Shown here one piece after another: positions 1 to 7,767 of a DNA stretch of 22,624 bases. Every line of letters starts with the position of its first letter. Within the stretch, counting starts at the first letter, position 1. This stretch comes from CAZKUN01 sp964555935 (GTDB lineage Bacteria; Armatimonadota; Zipacnadia; Zipacnadales; VGFC01). The stretch lies in NCBI GenBank assembly GCA_964555935.1, contig CAZKUN010000148.1, positions 1 to 22,624 on the forward strand, given 5' to 3'. The notes below the pieces were generated by a model. That model was not told the origin of the DNA. It searched no databases and was given only the letters and a program-made list of their open reading frames with translations. The position numbers and the translations under genes were made by a program.

Positions 1-937
1 CTGAAGGCAACGAATCCATGAGACTGTGAGTGGTACCGTTAATGGGGGGAGGTCAGCCAGCGTGGTATGACCGAGACACGTCTGCAGGTTCGTGAGTTTC
101 ATCCCGTTCCTCAGGGCGATGCTAGCGTAGGTGTACCGGAACGTGTGGGCAGAGATCCTGACGCCGGTGATCCCCGCGTCCGCGCCGTACGCCTTGAGGA
201 TGGAGTCGAACCTCTTGCTGCTCACCTGCCGGCCGAAGCGCGACGGGAACAGGTGCTCTGGGTCGGCGTCAGTCTGCTCGACCATACGCTTGCGCACCCT
301 CACGTACTTCCTCAGCCGCTTGACCATGGCAGCGGAAAGGGCCACGACCCGTTCCTTGCTGCCCTTCCCCAACACCTTGAGGTAGGGCAGACTGACGTTG
401 ACCACCAGCAGACCCGTGCACTCACTCAACCGGAGCCCCACGTCGGTGAGCAACGAGATCATCGTGTAGTCCCGCAAGCCGAAGAACGTCGTCCGATCCG
501 GTTGTCTGAGAATCCGCATCAAGCTGCTCGGGGGTGAAGCATGGTGGTATCTTCTTCGGCTCTCTCAGCTTCTTCAGCTTCCGTGGGATGAACGGGATCT
601 CGATGTCGTTGTCGATGGCGAAGTTCAGAAGAGCCTTGGCTGACCGCAGGTACCCGTTCACCGTGCTGGCGGATCGAGTCTCCAGCAGCGATGCCAGTTT
701 CTCCCTCACATGGCGCACGTTCAGCGAACCGAAGTCCTCATCCCACACCTCAGCGAACAGACGGGAGAGGTTGTCCGAGTACCACCGCATCGTGTTCGGG
801 CTCAGGTTCCTCATTCGGCAGTCATCCAAGAACTCTGCCACGACCTCGGCAACCACGGCTTCCCGCGTGACGTCCACGTGTTCCCTCAACATAGTCTTAC
901 GCCCCTCAAGTACCTTCTGAACGGCATGAGACCTCAC
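1..937 (-). pseudogene. Tyrosine recombinase (phage-type integrase), frameshifted and running off the window
   Basis: Site-specific recombinase of the lambda-integrase/XerCD family. The N-terminal SAM-like core-binding domain is read from 937 down to about 523. The catalytic domain is read from about 519 in another frame that stays open to position 1. An extra base near 520 separates the two; removing it gives a continuous protein of about 312 codons. Catalytic landmarks visible in the second frame are DVGLRLSE (box I Arg), LGKGSKERV (beta-hairpin Lys), AHTFRYT (HxxR) and LGHTT. The nucleophilic Tyr expected about nine residues after LGH is absent in this frame. A neighbouring frame near positions 17-34 reads RYHSQSH just after a stop, so a second indel is likely. 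The gene reads away from the tRNA cluster. The recombinase identity is clear. Whether the breaks are biological or sequencing errors is not decided by the sequence. Confidence 0.85.
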
Positions 938-1112
938 GGTTTTCTTGGCCGTTCAGAATGTGGTGTCAGTCTCAGGGGTCGGGGGGTCGTTGGCCGTTCG
1001 CCACCTGGACCGTGCGACGTCCAAGTTGCTCTCGGGCCAGTTGAGTCGCCGGCTGATCTAAGCGATAATCACCGGAGAATGCGACCTTTTGAGCGCTTGA
1101 GCGTACCTGTAT

Positions 1113-1141
1113 TTGACACCCTTGGCCGGTTCTGCTACAAT
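1113..1141 (+). promoter_or_regulatory. Sigma-70 promoter of the tRNA cluster
   Basis: A perfect -35 TTGACA (1113-1118) is followed after 17 bases by TACAAT (1136-1141), with an upstream TGC making an extended -10. Transcription would start near 1148, about 47 bases before tRNA-Lys, and the initial region is GC-rich, as is usual for stable-RNA promoters. The rest of 938-1194 shows no gene. Confidence 0.85.
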
Positions 1142-1194
1142 CCGTCTCCGACGCACGGGCACGGCCATTTTGCGCTGTTTCCGGCGACCCAGGA

Positions 1195-1270
1195 GGGCCG
1201 TTAGCTCAGTTGGTAGAGCATCTGACTTTTAATCAGAGGGTCGCAGGTTCAATCCCTGCACGGCTCACCA
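1195..1270 (+). tRNA. tRNA-Lys (anticodon TTT)
   Basis: Complete 76-base cloverleaf with an encoded CCA end. The acceptor stem GGGCCGT pairs with ACGGCTC (one G-U pair). The anticodon loop is CTTTTAA with anticodon TTT at 1228-1230. The T stem GCAGG/CCTGC is perfect. First gene of the cluster, directly downstream of the strong promoter. Confidence 0.97.
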
Positions 1271-1276
1271 GTACAC

Positions 1277-1351
1277 GGGCCCATGGTCTAGTGGTTAGGA
1301 CTCCGCTCTTTCAAGGCGGCGGCGGGGGTTCAATTCCCCCTGGGCCTACCA
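1277..1351 (+). tRNA. tRNA-Glu (anticodon TTC)
   Basis: Complete 75-base cloverleaf with encoded CCA. The acceptor GGGCCCA pairs with TGGGCCT. The anticodon loop is CTTTCAA with TTC at 1310-1312, and the T stem GGGGG/CCCCC is perfect. It lies six bases after tRNA-Lys, so the two are certainly cotranscribed. Confidence 0.97.
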
Positions 1352-1362
1352 CACAAACAAAT

Positions 1363-1439
1363 GGGCGGATAGCTCAGTTGGTTAGAGCGCCTGCCTTACA
1401 AGCAGGAGGCCGCAGGTTCGAGTCCCGCTCCGCCCACCA
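1363..1439 (+). tRNA. tRNA-Val (anticodon TAC)
   Basis: Complete 77-base cloverleaf with encoded CCA. The acceptor GGGCGGA pairs with TCCGCCC. The anticodon loop is CTTACAA with TAC at 1397-1399. The T stem GCAGG/CCCGC contains one A-C mismatch at its middle pair. It follows tRNA-Glu by 11 bases. Confidence 0.96.
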
Positions 1440-1511
1440 GTCAAGCCAGACCGGGTTCGGCGGCTAACGAAGTCTGTGAGCCTTGACGACGAACTCGAGA
1501 TTGTTGTTGTC

Positions 1512-1587
1512 GGCGGGATAGCTCAGTTGGTAGAGCGGTAGACTGAAAATCTGCGCGTCCCCAGTTCAAGTCTGGGTCCCGCCACCA
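1512..1587 (+). tRNA. tRNA-Phe (anticodon GAA)
   Basis: Complete 76-base cloverleaf with encoded CCA. The acceptor GGCGGGA pairs with TCCCGCC, the anticodon loop is CTGAAAA, and the T stem CCCAG/CTGGG is perfect. A 72-base spacer separates it from tRNA-Val. I see no further tRNA or promoter in that spacer, so it is probably still in the same transcript. Confidence 0.97.
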
Positions 1588-1591
1588 GAGA

Positions 1592-1667
1592 GCCAGCGTA
1601 GCTCAATTGGCAGAGCAGCTGAATCGTAATCAGCAGGTTGTGGGTTCGAGTCCCTCCGCTGGCTCCA
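1592..1667 (+). tRNA. tRNA-Thr (anticodon CGT)
   Basis: Complete 76-base cloverleaf with encoded CCA. The acceptor GCCAGCG pairs perfectly with CGCTGGC. The anticodon loop is ATCGTAA with CGT at 1625-1627, and the discriminator base is T. The T stem GTGGG/CCCTC has a T-T mismatch at its second pair. It begins four bases after tRNA-Phe. Confidence 0.95.
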
Positions 1668-1681
1668 GATACGTCCTTCCG

Positions 1682-1715
1682 CGACGCGCCGCGCTCATCT
1701 GAGTGGGGCGCGTCG
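1682..1715 (+). terminator. Possible terminator or processing hairpin after the tRNA cluster
   Basis: A perfect 9-bp stem, CGACGCGCC (1682-1690) with GGCGCGTCG (1707-1715), has a 16-base loop that may itself fold (CTCA/TGAG). It lies 15 bases after tRNA-Thr. There is no T tract, so intrinsic termination is uncertain; a 3'-processing or Rho-linked role is possible. Confidence 0.4.
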
Positions 1716-1744
1716 TGGCATCAGCCTGGCCCCGCTCGCGTTCG

Positions 1745-1774
1745 TTGACACTCCGCGCGAGCAGGTGATATACT
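1745..1774 (+). promoter_or_regulatory. Sigma-70 promoter for the 1823 membrane-protein gene
   Basis: TTGACA (1745-1750) and TATACT (1769-1774) are 18 bases apart, with TGA directly before the -10 (extended -10). Transcription would begin near 1781. The leader of about 40 bases contains a short hairpin, CCGC/GCGG at 1777-1789. Confidence 0.75.
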
Positions 1775-1822
1775 GCCGCCTCGTGCGGTAGGATCCTTGC
1801 AGCGGCGTTACCGAGCCTAACT

Positions 1823-2494
1823 ATGGAGTTCAGCGAACCAACCAGGCGTCTGCGCGTAGACCTGGGCCGCGCGTGGCTTATCTGGAGCTGCATGCCGCTG
1901 GCGGGTATGGTGCTTGCGCTCCTGGCCACGACGGCCGTTTACGCATCTCAGCCCGTGCTCTCGATCAAGCGCGCCGAGGATTCGTTCTACCAGTTCCTCG
2001 CCATCAGCGCGATCGTGTTCCTGTTCACGTTCACGATTGACGGCCACTGGACGAACCCTAAGCGCCTCGCCGAGAGCATCCGACGCCTGGCCGGCGACGA
2101 AGACAGCAAACTGGCGAAGCTCATGGCGGAAGAGAAGATCGAGGCTGGAGTTGCTCGGAAAACCGGTACCAGGGACAAGCTCGAGCGTATCATGGAACAG
2201 GTCCGGTCAGTTCGCGCCGAGATCGCCTCTCACGCCGTCCTCACGTCATCAACAGCGCTCGGGCTGCTCGGACACGCCATCGGCTTCGCCGCGATCATGT
2301 GCATGGTCGCCGGAGCGGGTCGGTCGCTCTCGTTCCTGCTCCTGTCCGTGGCGGTGTCGTATCAGCTCTTCTTGTTCTCACGCCACCCGTATTACGAGCG
2401 CATCGTTGAGGCTGCTTACGCGGGCGAGCTTGAGGCAGAGGAAAGCCCCAAGGACAAGCGCAAGCGACGCAAGGACGCTAATTCACAGGAATAG
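1823..2494 (+). CDS. Small integral membrane protein of unknown function
   Basis: A 223-residue protein I do not recognise. Four hydrophobic segments are visible, at about residues 18-40, 57-74, 143-162 and 166-186. They form two pairs around a charged, probably helical cytoplasmic stretch (about 76-135) rich in Lys, Glu and Arg. The C terminus is a short, strongly basic, Lys/Arg-rich tail. No catalytic motif is evident. A good promoter lies upstream (1745-1774) and a strong intrinsic terminator follows, so it appears to be a single-gene transcript. The ATG at 1823 has no clear Shine-Dalgarno sequence. Its place between tRNA genes and aspS gives no firm clue to function. Confidence 0.7.
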   Translation: MEFSEPTRRLRVDLGRAWLIWSCMPLAGMVLALLATTAVYASQPVLSIKRAEDSFYQFLAISAIVFLFTFTIDGHWTNPKRLAESIRRLAGDEDSKLAKLMAEEKIEAGVARKTGTRDKLERIMEQVRSVRAEIASHAVLTSSTALGLLGHAIGFAAIMCMVAGAGRSLSFLLLSVAVSYQLFLFSRHPYYERIVEAAYAGELEAEESPKDKRKRRKDANSQE

Positions 2495-2529
2495 CTGCGC
2501 GCTCCTTTGCCCCATGCGGGAGCCTTGCG

Positions 2530-2561
2530 CGGCCGAGTCTGCTCGAGACTCGGCCGTTTTT
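2530..2561 (+). terminator. Rho-independent terminator between the membrane-protein gene and aspS
   Basis: A perfect 11-bp stem (CGGCCGAGTCT with AGACTCGGCCG), a 5-base loop and five T residues (2557-2561). It lies 35 bases after the 1823-2494 stop codon and ends 50 bases before the aspS start. Confidence 0.92.
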
Positions 2562-2611
2562 CGAATCTGGACGCCAAGAACCGGACGAACGAGGAAGGAC
2601 CGGGACACGCC

Positions 2612-4414
2612 ATGGAGAGACACGCGAGTTGGCAACGTACACGCTGGGCCGGCGAGATCCGCAAGGACGACGCTGACCAGGAAATCACGCTCAACGGATG
2701 GGCGCGCCGCCGCCGCGACCACGGTGGGCTGATCTTCGTTGACCTGGCTGATCGGACGGGCCTATGCCAGGTAGTCTTCGACCCGTCCGAGAACCCGGAC
2801 GCTCACGAACTCGCCGGCACGCTTCGCTCTGAGTTCGTGATGAGCGTAACAGGCACGGTAGTTCCGCGCTCGGACGAGACCGTCAACACCAACCTTCCCA
2901 CCGGCGAAGTCGAGATCCGCGGCGAGAGCCTTGAGATCCTCAACGCGTCCGAGACACCTCCGTTTGCGCTCACCGAGGAGGACGATCAGGCTGATGAGAT
3001 GGTCCGCCTGCGCTATCGTTACCTCGACCTGCGCACGGAGCGGATGCAACGCAACCTGCAACTTCGCGCGAAGGCCGCGCGCGTCGTCCGCGAGCACCTG
3101 AACGAGCTTGGCTTCTGGGAGATCGAGACGCCGATGCTCTTCCGCCAGACTCCCGAGGGCGCGCGCGACTACGTCGTTCCCAGCCGCGTGAACCCGGGCC
3201 AGTTCTACGCGCTGCCGCAGTCGCCGCAGATCATGAAGCAGCTCCTCATGGTCGCCGGGTGCGAGCGCTACTACCAGCTCGCCCGTTGCCTGCGCGATGA
3301 GGACCTGCGCCGCGACCGCCAGCCCGAGCACACGCAGATCGACATGGAGATGGCCTTCGTCACTCGCGAGGACATCCTGCAGATGGCCGAGGGGCTGTTT
3401 CGGGCGATCTTCAAGGGCACAATCGGCTACGACCTGCCGGATCCATTCCCCCGCATGACCCACGCCGAGGCGATGGCCAAGTACGGCACGGACAAGCCGG
3501 ACGCGCGCTATGGCATGGAACTCATCGACCTGTCCGACATCGCGGAGCACGTTGAATTCCGCGTCTTCTCCGGCACGGTCAAAGACGGCGGTCAGGTGAA
3601 GGCGATTGTCGCCCCCGGCGGCGCCCAGTGGGGCCGCACCGAGATGGACCGCAAGACAGAGCAACTCCAGCGGGAGACCCGCGCCAGAGGTCTCGCGTGG
3701 ATCGCGCTCGTCGAGGACGGGCCGAAGTCGCCCATCGTCAAATTCTTCTCAGAGGACGAGTTGAAGTCGATCATCGAGCGCACGGAGGCCCAACCCGGCG
3801 ACATGATCCTCATGGTCGCCGACAAGCCCAAGGTCGTCGCCGAGGCCCTCGACAGACTCCGTCGCAACCTCGCCGAGGAACTCAATCTCATCCCGCCCGG
3901 CGTGTTCGCTCCGCTGTGGGTGCTGGACTTCCCGATGTTCGACTGGAACGAGGATGAGGGCCGATGGCAGCCGGAGCATCACCCGTTCTGCATGCCGCAC
4001 GACGATGACATCGACATCCTCGAGACCGAACCGGGCAAGGTCAGGGCGCAGGCGTATGACATCGTGATGAACGGCGACGAGCTTGGATCGGGGAGCATCC
4101 GTATCCACCGTCAGGAGATCCAGCGGCGGATCTTTGACATGATGGGGATCACGGAAGATGTCGCTGAGGAACGCTTTGGATTCCTGCTGAAGGCCTTCGA
4201 GTACGGCGCCCCGCCTCACGGCGGGATCGCACCCGGCTTCGACCGCATTGTCATGCTGCTGGCGGGCGAGCCCAACATCCGTGAGGTCATGGCATTCCCG
4301 AAGACGCAGACCGCCCAATGTCTCATGAGCGGAGCGCCGTCGACGGTCGATGACGACCTTCTGCGCGACCTCTACCTCAAGCTCGACCTTCCGCCGGCGG
4401 AGGACGAGGAGTAA
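2612..4414 (+). CDS. aspS: Aspartyl-tRNA synthetase, bacterial type, probably non-discriminating
   Basis: Class II synthetase of 600 residues that charges tRNA-Asp with aspartate in the cytoplasm. The OB-fold anticodon-binding domain is at the N terminus (to about residue 115). Motif 2 (RDEDLRRDRQPEHTQID) is near residues 228-244, the aspartate-binding QSPQIMKQ loop comes just before it, and motif 3 (GGIAPGFDRIVML) is near 537-549. The bacterial GAD insertion lies between. The RDHGG sequence in the OB fold (His37) matches the form known from non-discriminating AspRS, where discriminating enzymes have RDLGS. If so, it also makes Asp-tRNA(Asn) for GatCAB amidation. The ATG at 2612 was chosen because it fits the family N terminus and has AGGAAGG upstream; an in-frame extension to 2507 would span the terminator and is unlikely. 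Confidence 0.97.
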   Translation: MERHASWQRTRWAGEIRKDDADQEITLNGWARRRRDHGGLIFVDLADRTGLCQVVFDPSENPDAHELAGTLRSEFVMSVTGTVVPRSDETVNTNLPTGEVEIRGESLEILNASETPPFALTEEDDQADEMVRLRYRYLDLRTERMQRNLQLRAKAARVVREHLNELGFWEIETPMLFRQTPEGARDYVVPSRVNPGQFYALPQSPQIMKQLLMVAGCERYYQLARCLRDEDLRRDRQPEHTQIDMEMAFVTREDILQMAEGLFRAIFKGTIGYDLPDPFPRMTHAEAMAKYGTDKPDARYGMELIDLSDIAEHVEFRVFSGTVKDGGQVKAIVAPGGAQWGRTEMDRKTEQLQRETRARGLAWIALVEDGPKSPIVKFFSEDELKSIIERTEAQPGDMILMVADKPKVVAEALDRLRRNLAEELNLIPPGVFAPLWVLDFPMFDWNEDEGRWQPEHHPFCMPHDDDIDILETEPGKVRAQAYDIVMNGDELGSGSIRIHRQEIQRRIFDMMGITEDVAEERFGFLLKAFEYGAPPHGGIAPGFDRIVMLLAGEPNIREVMAFPKTQTAQCLMSGAPSTVDDDLLRDLYLKLDLPPAEDEE

Positions 4415-4441
4415 CGTTCGGATCTTCGCCTATGGACGAAG

Positions 4442-4479
4442 AAAAGGGGAGCGCTCTCGATCCGAGACGCTCCCCTTTT
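4442..4479. terminator. Bidirectional intrinsic terminator
   Basis: AAAAGGGGAGCG (4442-4453) pairs with CGCTCCCCTTTT (4468-4479), with a further CTCG/CGAG pairing in the loop. T tracts occur on both strands. It serves aspS (plus) and the convergent exported-protein operon (minus, ending at 4496). Confidence 0.95.
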
Positions 4480-4495
4480 TGCTGCACACCAGCGC

Positions 4496-6655
4496 CTACT
4501 CCATCGCGGCCAATGCTCTCCCCAGCTCCGCCATGGCTTTCTGCTCCAGCTCATAGGCCTCGGTGAGGATCTCGATCTCTCGTTCGCGATCATCCTCCGT
4601 CCACTCGGGCGCGCCGTCGGATGATACCGCGGCGCGCTTGTCGGGTACCAACGTGTCGAGGGTATCGACTTCGTCCTGGTAGTGTCCTCCCGCCTTCAAC
4701 AGCGCATCCCTGGCATCGCCATCGGCGACGTTCGACCAGTCCTTCAGGAACTGCACGGCCGCCTTGCGCGCGTCGAAAAGCTGCGTGTAGACCCACCAGT
4801 CCAGGCCACGCAACGCATCCTTTGCCTCAGCCGGGATCGACTCATAGTCTCGCAGATCCCCGATCCACGCCTTCCACGCCGCCTCACCGTACCAGTATTC
4901 GCGCCCTCCAACGCCGCCGTCGTCTTTCTCAAGCGACCAATTCTCCAGGGCCGTCCGAAGCGCCCGCTTCAGCGCCTTCGGCGGCGGGGGCGGCGTGTTC
5001 TGCTCGCCGAGGAACGTCACCAGCGGCCCGAACTTCTCGATCGGCACCTTCACGCGCTTGCTCGCCGACATCGAGTCCAGCACCGCCGGCGTCTTGTCCA
5101 TGTAGTCGTTGACAATCAGCGTCTTCCCGCCGTCCTCATAGCCGAACACGAGCGCCATGTTGAAGTGGCCGGGATAGGCTACAAGCAGCCGGCCAGCGTC
5201 GATCTCCGCCACAATCCGCGCTGCGAGGGCGTCGTTATCCCTCCCCTCCGCCTCAAGCCAGTCGCTCGGCAGCGTCCAGCCCGTCTGCTTCGTCAACAGC
5301 GCGTATTCGTCCGGGAACTCGCCGACCGCGCAGCTCGGGCACCATCCCGTCTTCGTATCCGCGTTCGAGTAGCGGAGCCGCAGCGCCAATCCGCTCAGCC
5401 CCATGAGGTCGGAGTAGGTGTAGACGCCGTCCGTCTGCCGGAGCTGCTCAGCCATCGCTCCAATGAACGTGCAGTCCTGCCCCTTCTCCCATTCAAGCGG
5501 ACGCACGTGGCGGATCTCCGCACCATCGTCTCCTCGCAGCACTGCCGCCCTGACATGCGCCCTCTCGCAACGCGCCGGATCGATGGCCTTCAGCCCGTTC
5601 TCCATCGCCTTCATGCCCTTGCCGTACGCCTTGCGCGCCTTGGTGAGCAACTCGGCGGCCTGAGCCGCCTTCTTCGGATCCGGCTCGTCCCAGCCGGCGC
5701 TCCAGCCAAGCAGCTCATCCTGGATCTGCTTCAGCGTGGCGGCATCGACCTCAAAGTGCTCGGCCGCCTGGATGAAGAGCGCCTCGGCCTCGGGATACTT
5801 CGGGGCGATCTGGCGTAGAAACCGTCCTGCCGCCGACCTCACCGACGAGTAGACACCCATCGGGTACGCGTTTCCCGGCCCCCAAGGTACCTGGTCCGGA
5901 TCGCTGCGGAATTGGTGGGCCCAGACCTCATAGCAGACCTTGCCCTCGGTCAGGAACCGCCACTGTGCCTTGCGCCCGCTACGTATGGCCTGGTCGTGGA
6001 GAGGGCCGCCGTCCGCGTGGCAGTGACGGATCGCCTCCTCGATGGCGTCAAGTTCGGCCTCGCGCGGGTCGAACTCACCGGTCTTCTCACCGATGATGAG
6101 CGCGCCGTACGCGGGGCAGATGCCGACGGCCTCTTTCATGCGCACCTGTGGGGCGCGAGCGTATGCCTCACCATCTCCGTGGTGCCACGATCCCCAGCCG
6201 ATGAACTCGCTCGTTTCATCATCGTACCCGCAGACTACGTCCCACTCAGCGTTCGTGAACGCATGCCAGACGGGGACGGTCCGGCCTGCATCGATCTCGC
6301 TCTTGACGCGGGCGATGACCTCCAGAACCGAGTTCGCGAAGTCGTCCTCGCTCGTGCCCAGGTAGAGCCGCTCAATCTCGTATCCCAGTAGCTCCGCCAG
6401 CGCGTCAGTACTCATACCCATGCTGCAGGTCGGCGCGCACGGACACGGGCCGGCGATGCGGAAGGCCATGCCGCTGATGCCTTGGATGTATGCCGCGTCG
6501 TATTCATCGCCACGCTGAGCGATCGCGAGCCTGATGCCCTCGAACATGGCATCGACGTACTGGTACTGGCCGACGTTTTCGATGACCACCGTCTCACCTC
6601 CGGCCGGGGGAGTCATCCCAGCTACGAACGTCAGTAAGCAGAATAGCCTGGTCAT
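4496..6655 (-). CDS. Exported protein with two BtrH/C39-like papain-fold repeats
   Basis: A 719-residue protein with an N-terminal signal peptide (about residues 1-20). It contains two homologous halves, each an N-terminal papain-like domain followed by a helical tail containing an AYxxWAxxLR-like motif and a GHYQDEV-like helix. The second half keeps a candidate catalytic Cys (QDCTF, about residue 395) and His (PGHFNMALVFGYED, about 497). At the aligned sites the first half reads GQYQYVDAM and FTNAEWDVVCGYDD, so both residues appear lost. The layout recalls the BtrH N-terminal/DUF4872 group and C39-like peptidases; this is from memory of motifs and moderately sure. The substrate is unknown. 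The ATG at 6655 overlaps the upstream stop as ATGA, which decides the start. It is the last gene of the minus-strand operon and ends at the bidirectional terminator. Confidence 0.75.
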   Translation of the reverse strand: MTRLFCLLTFVAGMTPPAGGETVVIENVGQYQYVDAMFEGIRLAIAQRGDEYDAAYIQGISGMAFRIAGPCPCAPTCSMGMSTDALAELLGYEIERLYLGTSEDDFANSVLEVIARVKSEIDAGRTVPVWHAFTNAEWDVVCGYDDETSEFIGWGSWHHGDGEAYARAPQVRMKEAVGICPAYGALIIGEKTGEFDPREAELDAIEEAIRHCHADGGPLHDQAIRSGRKAQWRFLTEGKVCYEVWAHQFRSDPDQVPWGPGNAYPMGVYSSVRSAAGRFLRQIAPKYPEAEALFIQAAEHFEVDAATLKQIQDELLGWSAGWDEPDPKKAAQAAELLTKARKAYGKGMKAMENGLKAIDPARCERAHVRAAVLRGDDGAEIRHVRPLEWEKGQDCTFIGAMAEQLRQTDGVYTYSDLMGLSGLALRLRYSNADTKTGWCPSCAVGEFPDEYALLTKQTGWTLPSDWLEAEGRDNDALAARIVAEIDAGRLLVAYPGHFNMALVFGYEDGGKTLIVNDYMDKTPAVLDSMSASKRVKVPIEKFGPLVTFLGEQNTPPPPPKALKRALRTALENWSLEKDDGGVGGREYWYGEAAWKAWIGDLRDYESIPAEAKDALRGLDWWVYTQLFDARKAAVQFLKDWSNVADGDARDALLKAGGHYQDEVDTLDTLVPDKRAAVSSDGAPEWTEDDREREIEILTEAYELEQKAMAELGRALAAME

Positions 6656-7767
6656 TCCTCGCCCGGCTTCTTCGCGCCATCTGGCTCGAACGGGTCGCGG
6701 CTCAGCACGAAGCAATCGAAGCACATGTTCCCCTGCCGCTCCGGGCCCCGCACCTCGAAAACATGCTTGCCCGCGGTCAGCTCAACATCCCCGAGCTTCG
6801 CCCAGCCGATCCGCACGTAGAGGTGGATCTGCCGCGAGTCCTCACGATTGGGATCCGGGCCGAAGGTCTGCCACTCGCCCTCGTCCCAGCGCCAGGTATA
6901 CTGGCTCGTCGAGTTGAAGTCCCGCGACCAAAGAGCATGCGTGCCGGCCTCGGCCACATCGATCTCCCATTTTGCAGTGACCTTGGTCGATCCGTACTCT
7001 GTCAACCACGTGCCGTTCGACAGCATTTTCTGCCACTCTGGGCCTTGAGGGTGGTAGATGCCCGGGAGTCTGAACGTGCTTTCGACGGCGTCCTCGGCCT
7101 CCCACCAGATCCAGCCGTCACCTGAGATCTGCGCGCCCGGATTGGGGCGGACTCGGGTTGCGGGCTCGCTCTCAGTCTCGCTGAACGGTCCGCTCAGCAC
7201 GTCAATCTCGACGCGGTCGATGTGGGTCTCGTGTTCGATGTCCCAACCGTCTTCCGCGGCAATCCACACCCACGTGTCGTCCCAGGCCTGCTGAGGGATC
7301 TTGTCGTAATCCTCGCACTTCAGCAACACCCCGCGGGCCTCGTGCCAACCGTCGTCGGTGATGAGTTTCCCACCCTCGCCGCCACCGTCGAGCACGGCCT
7401 CCATGACCTTCACCGGCGCCGGCGTGCCCTGGAAGTGCATCATCCAAATCTCCACCCTCAGCACGCCCACGAACGCGTCCGTCCGGTACTGCAGCACGAG
7501 ATCCGACTCCTCAGCCGGGACCTCCTCCAGCAGGACGCGCGTCCCGCACCAGAAGCGCACGTTGGGCGCCATCGCCGTGTTCCTCAGCACCACGCTGACG
7601 TCACCCGATGCGGCGTCATTGGCGTCGCCGGTCCGCGCGACATCGACCTCCGCCACCTCGGTCTCCATGTGCACGATCTCCGGGAACCAGTACTCATCCA
7701 GTAGCACGACGTCGGCCGAGACGGGCGCCGTCAGCAGAAACGCCAGGCAAAACATCCAGCTTCTCAT
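6652..7767 (-). CDS. Secreted protein with a CBM-like C-terminal domain
   Basis: A 371-residue protein with a cleavable signal peptide (about 1-18, ending near VSAD). Residues 20-195 look like a beta-sandwich domain of unknown family. Residues 217-360 (starting WIWWEAEDAVES, with an alternating aromatic pattern and a closing DCFVLSRDPFEP) resemble the galactose-binding/carbohydrate-binding-module folds common in exported proteins of Planctomycetota and related phyla. No hydrolase catalytic motif is visible, so binding rather than catalysis is the safer reading. The start overlaps the upstream stop (ATGA, 7764-7767) and the stop overlaps the next start (ATGA, 6652-6655), so all three genes are translationally coupled. 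The function is otherwise unknown. Confidence 0.75.
   Translation of the reverse strand: MRSWMFCLAFLLTAPVSADVVLLDEYWFPEIVHMETEVAEVDVARTGDANDAASGDVSVVLRNTAMAPNVRFWCGTRVLLEEVPAEESDLVLQYRTDAFVGVLRVEIWMMHFQGTPAPVKVMEAVLDGGGEGGKLITDDGWHEARGVLLKCEDYDKIPQQAWDDTWVWIAAEDGWDIEHETHIDRVEIDVLSGPFSETESEPATRVRPNPGAQISGDGWIWWEAEDAVESTFRLPGIYHPQGPEWQKMLSNGTWLTEYGSTKVTAKWEIDVAEAGTHALWSRDFNSTSQYTWRWDEGEWQTFGPDPNREDSRQIHLYVRIGWAKLGDVELTAGKHVFEVRGPERQGNMCFDCFVLSRDPFEPDGAKKPGEE

Noticed and set aside
67..1204. Several plus-strand open frames over the recombinase and the tRNA promoter region
   Set aside because: They are antisense to the recombinase catalytic boxes or run into the tRNA promoter and tRNA-Lys; the compositions are meaningless.
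1195..1667. Attachment-site duplication of a tRNA 3' end for the recombinase
   Set aside because: I found no second copy of any tRNA 3' end in the left part of the window, and the recombinase lies on the 5' side of the cluster.
4682..5818. A 378-codon plus-strand open frame opposite the duplicated papain-fold gene
   Set aside because: Arg/Leu-rich shadow of the minus-strand gene; no domain, no ribosome-binding site, and the minus-strand reading shows an internal duplication and signal peptide.
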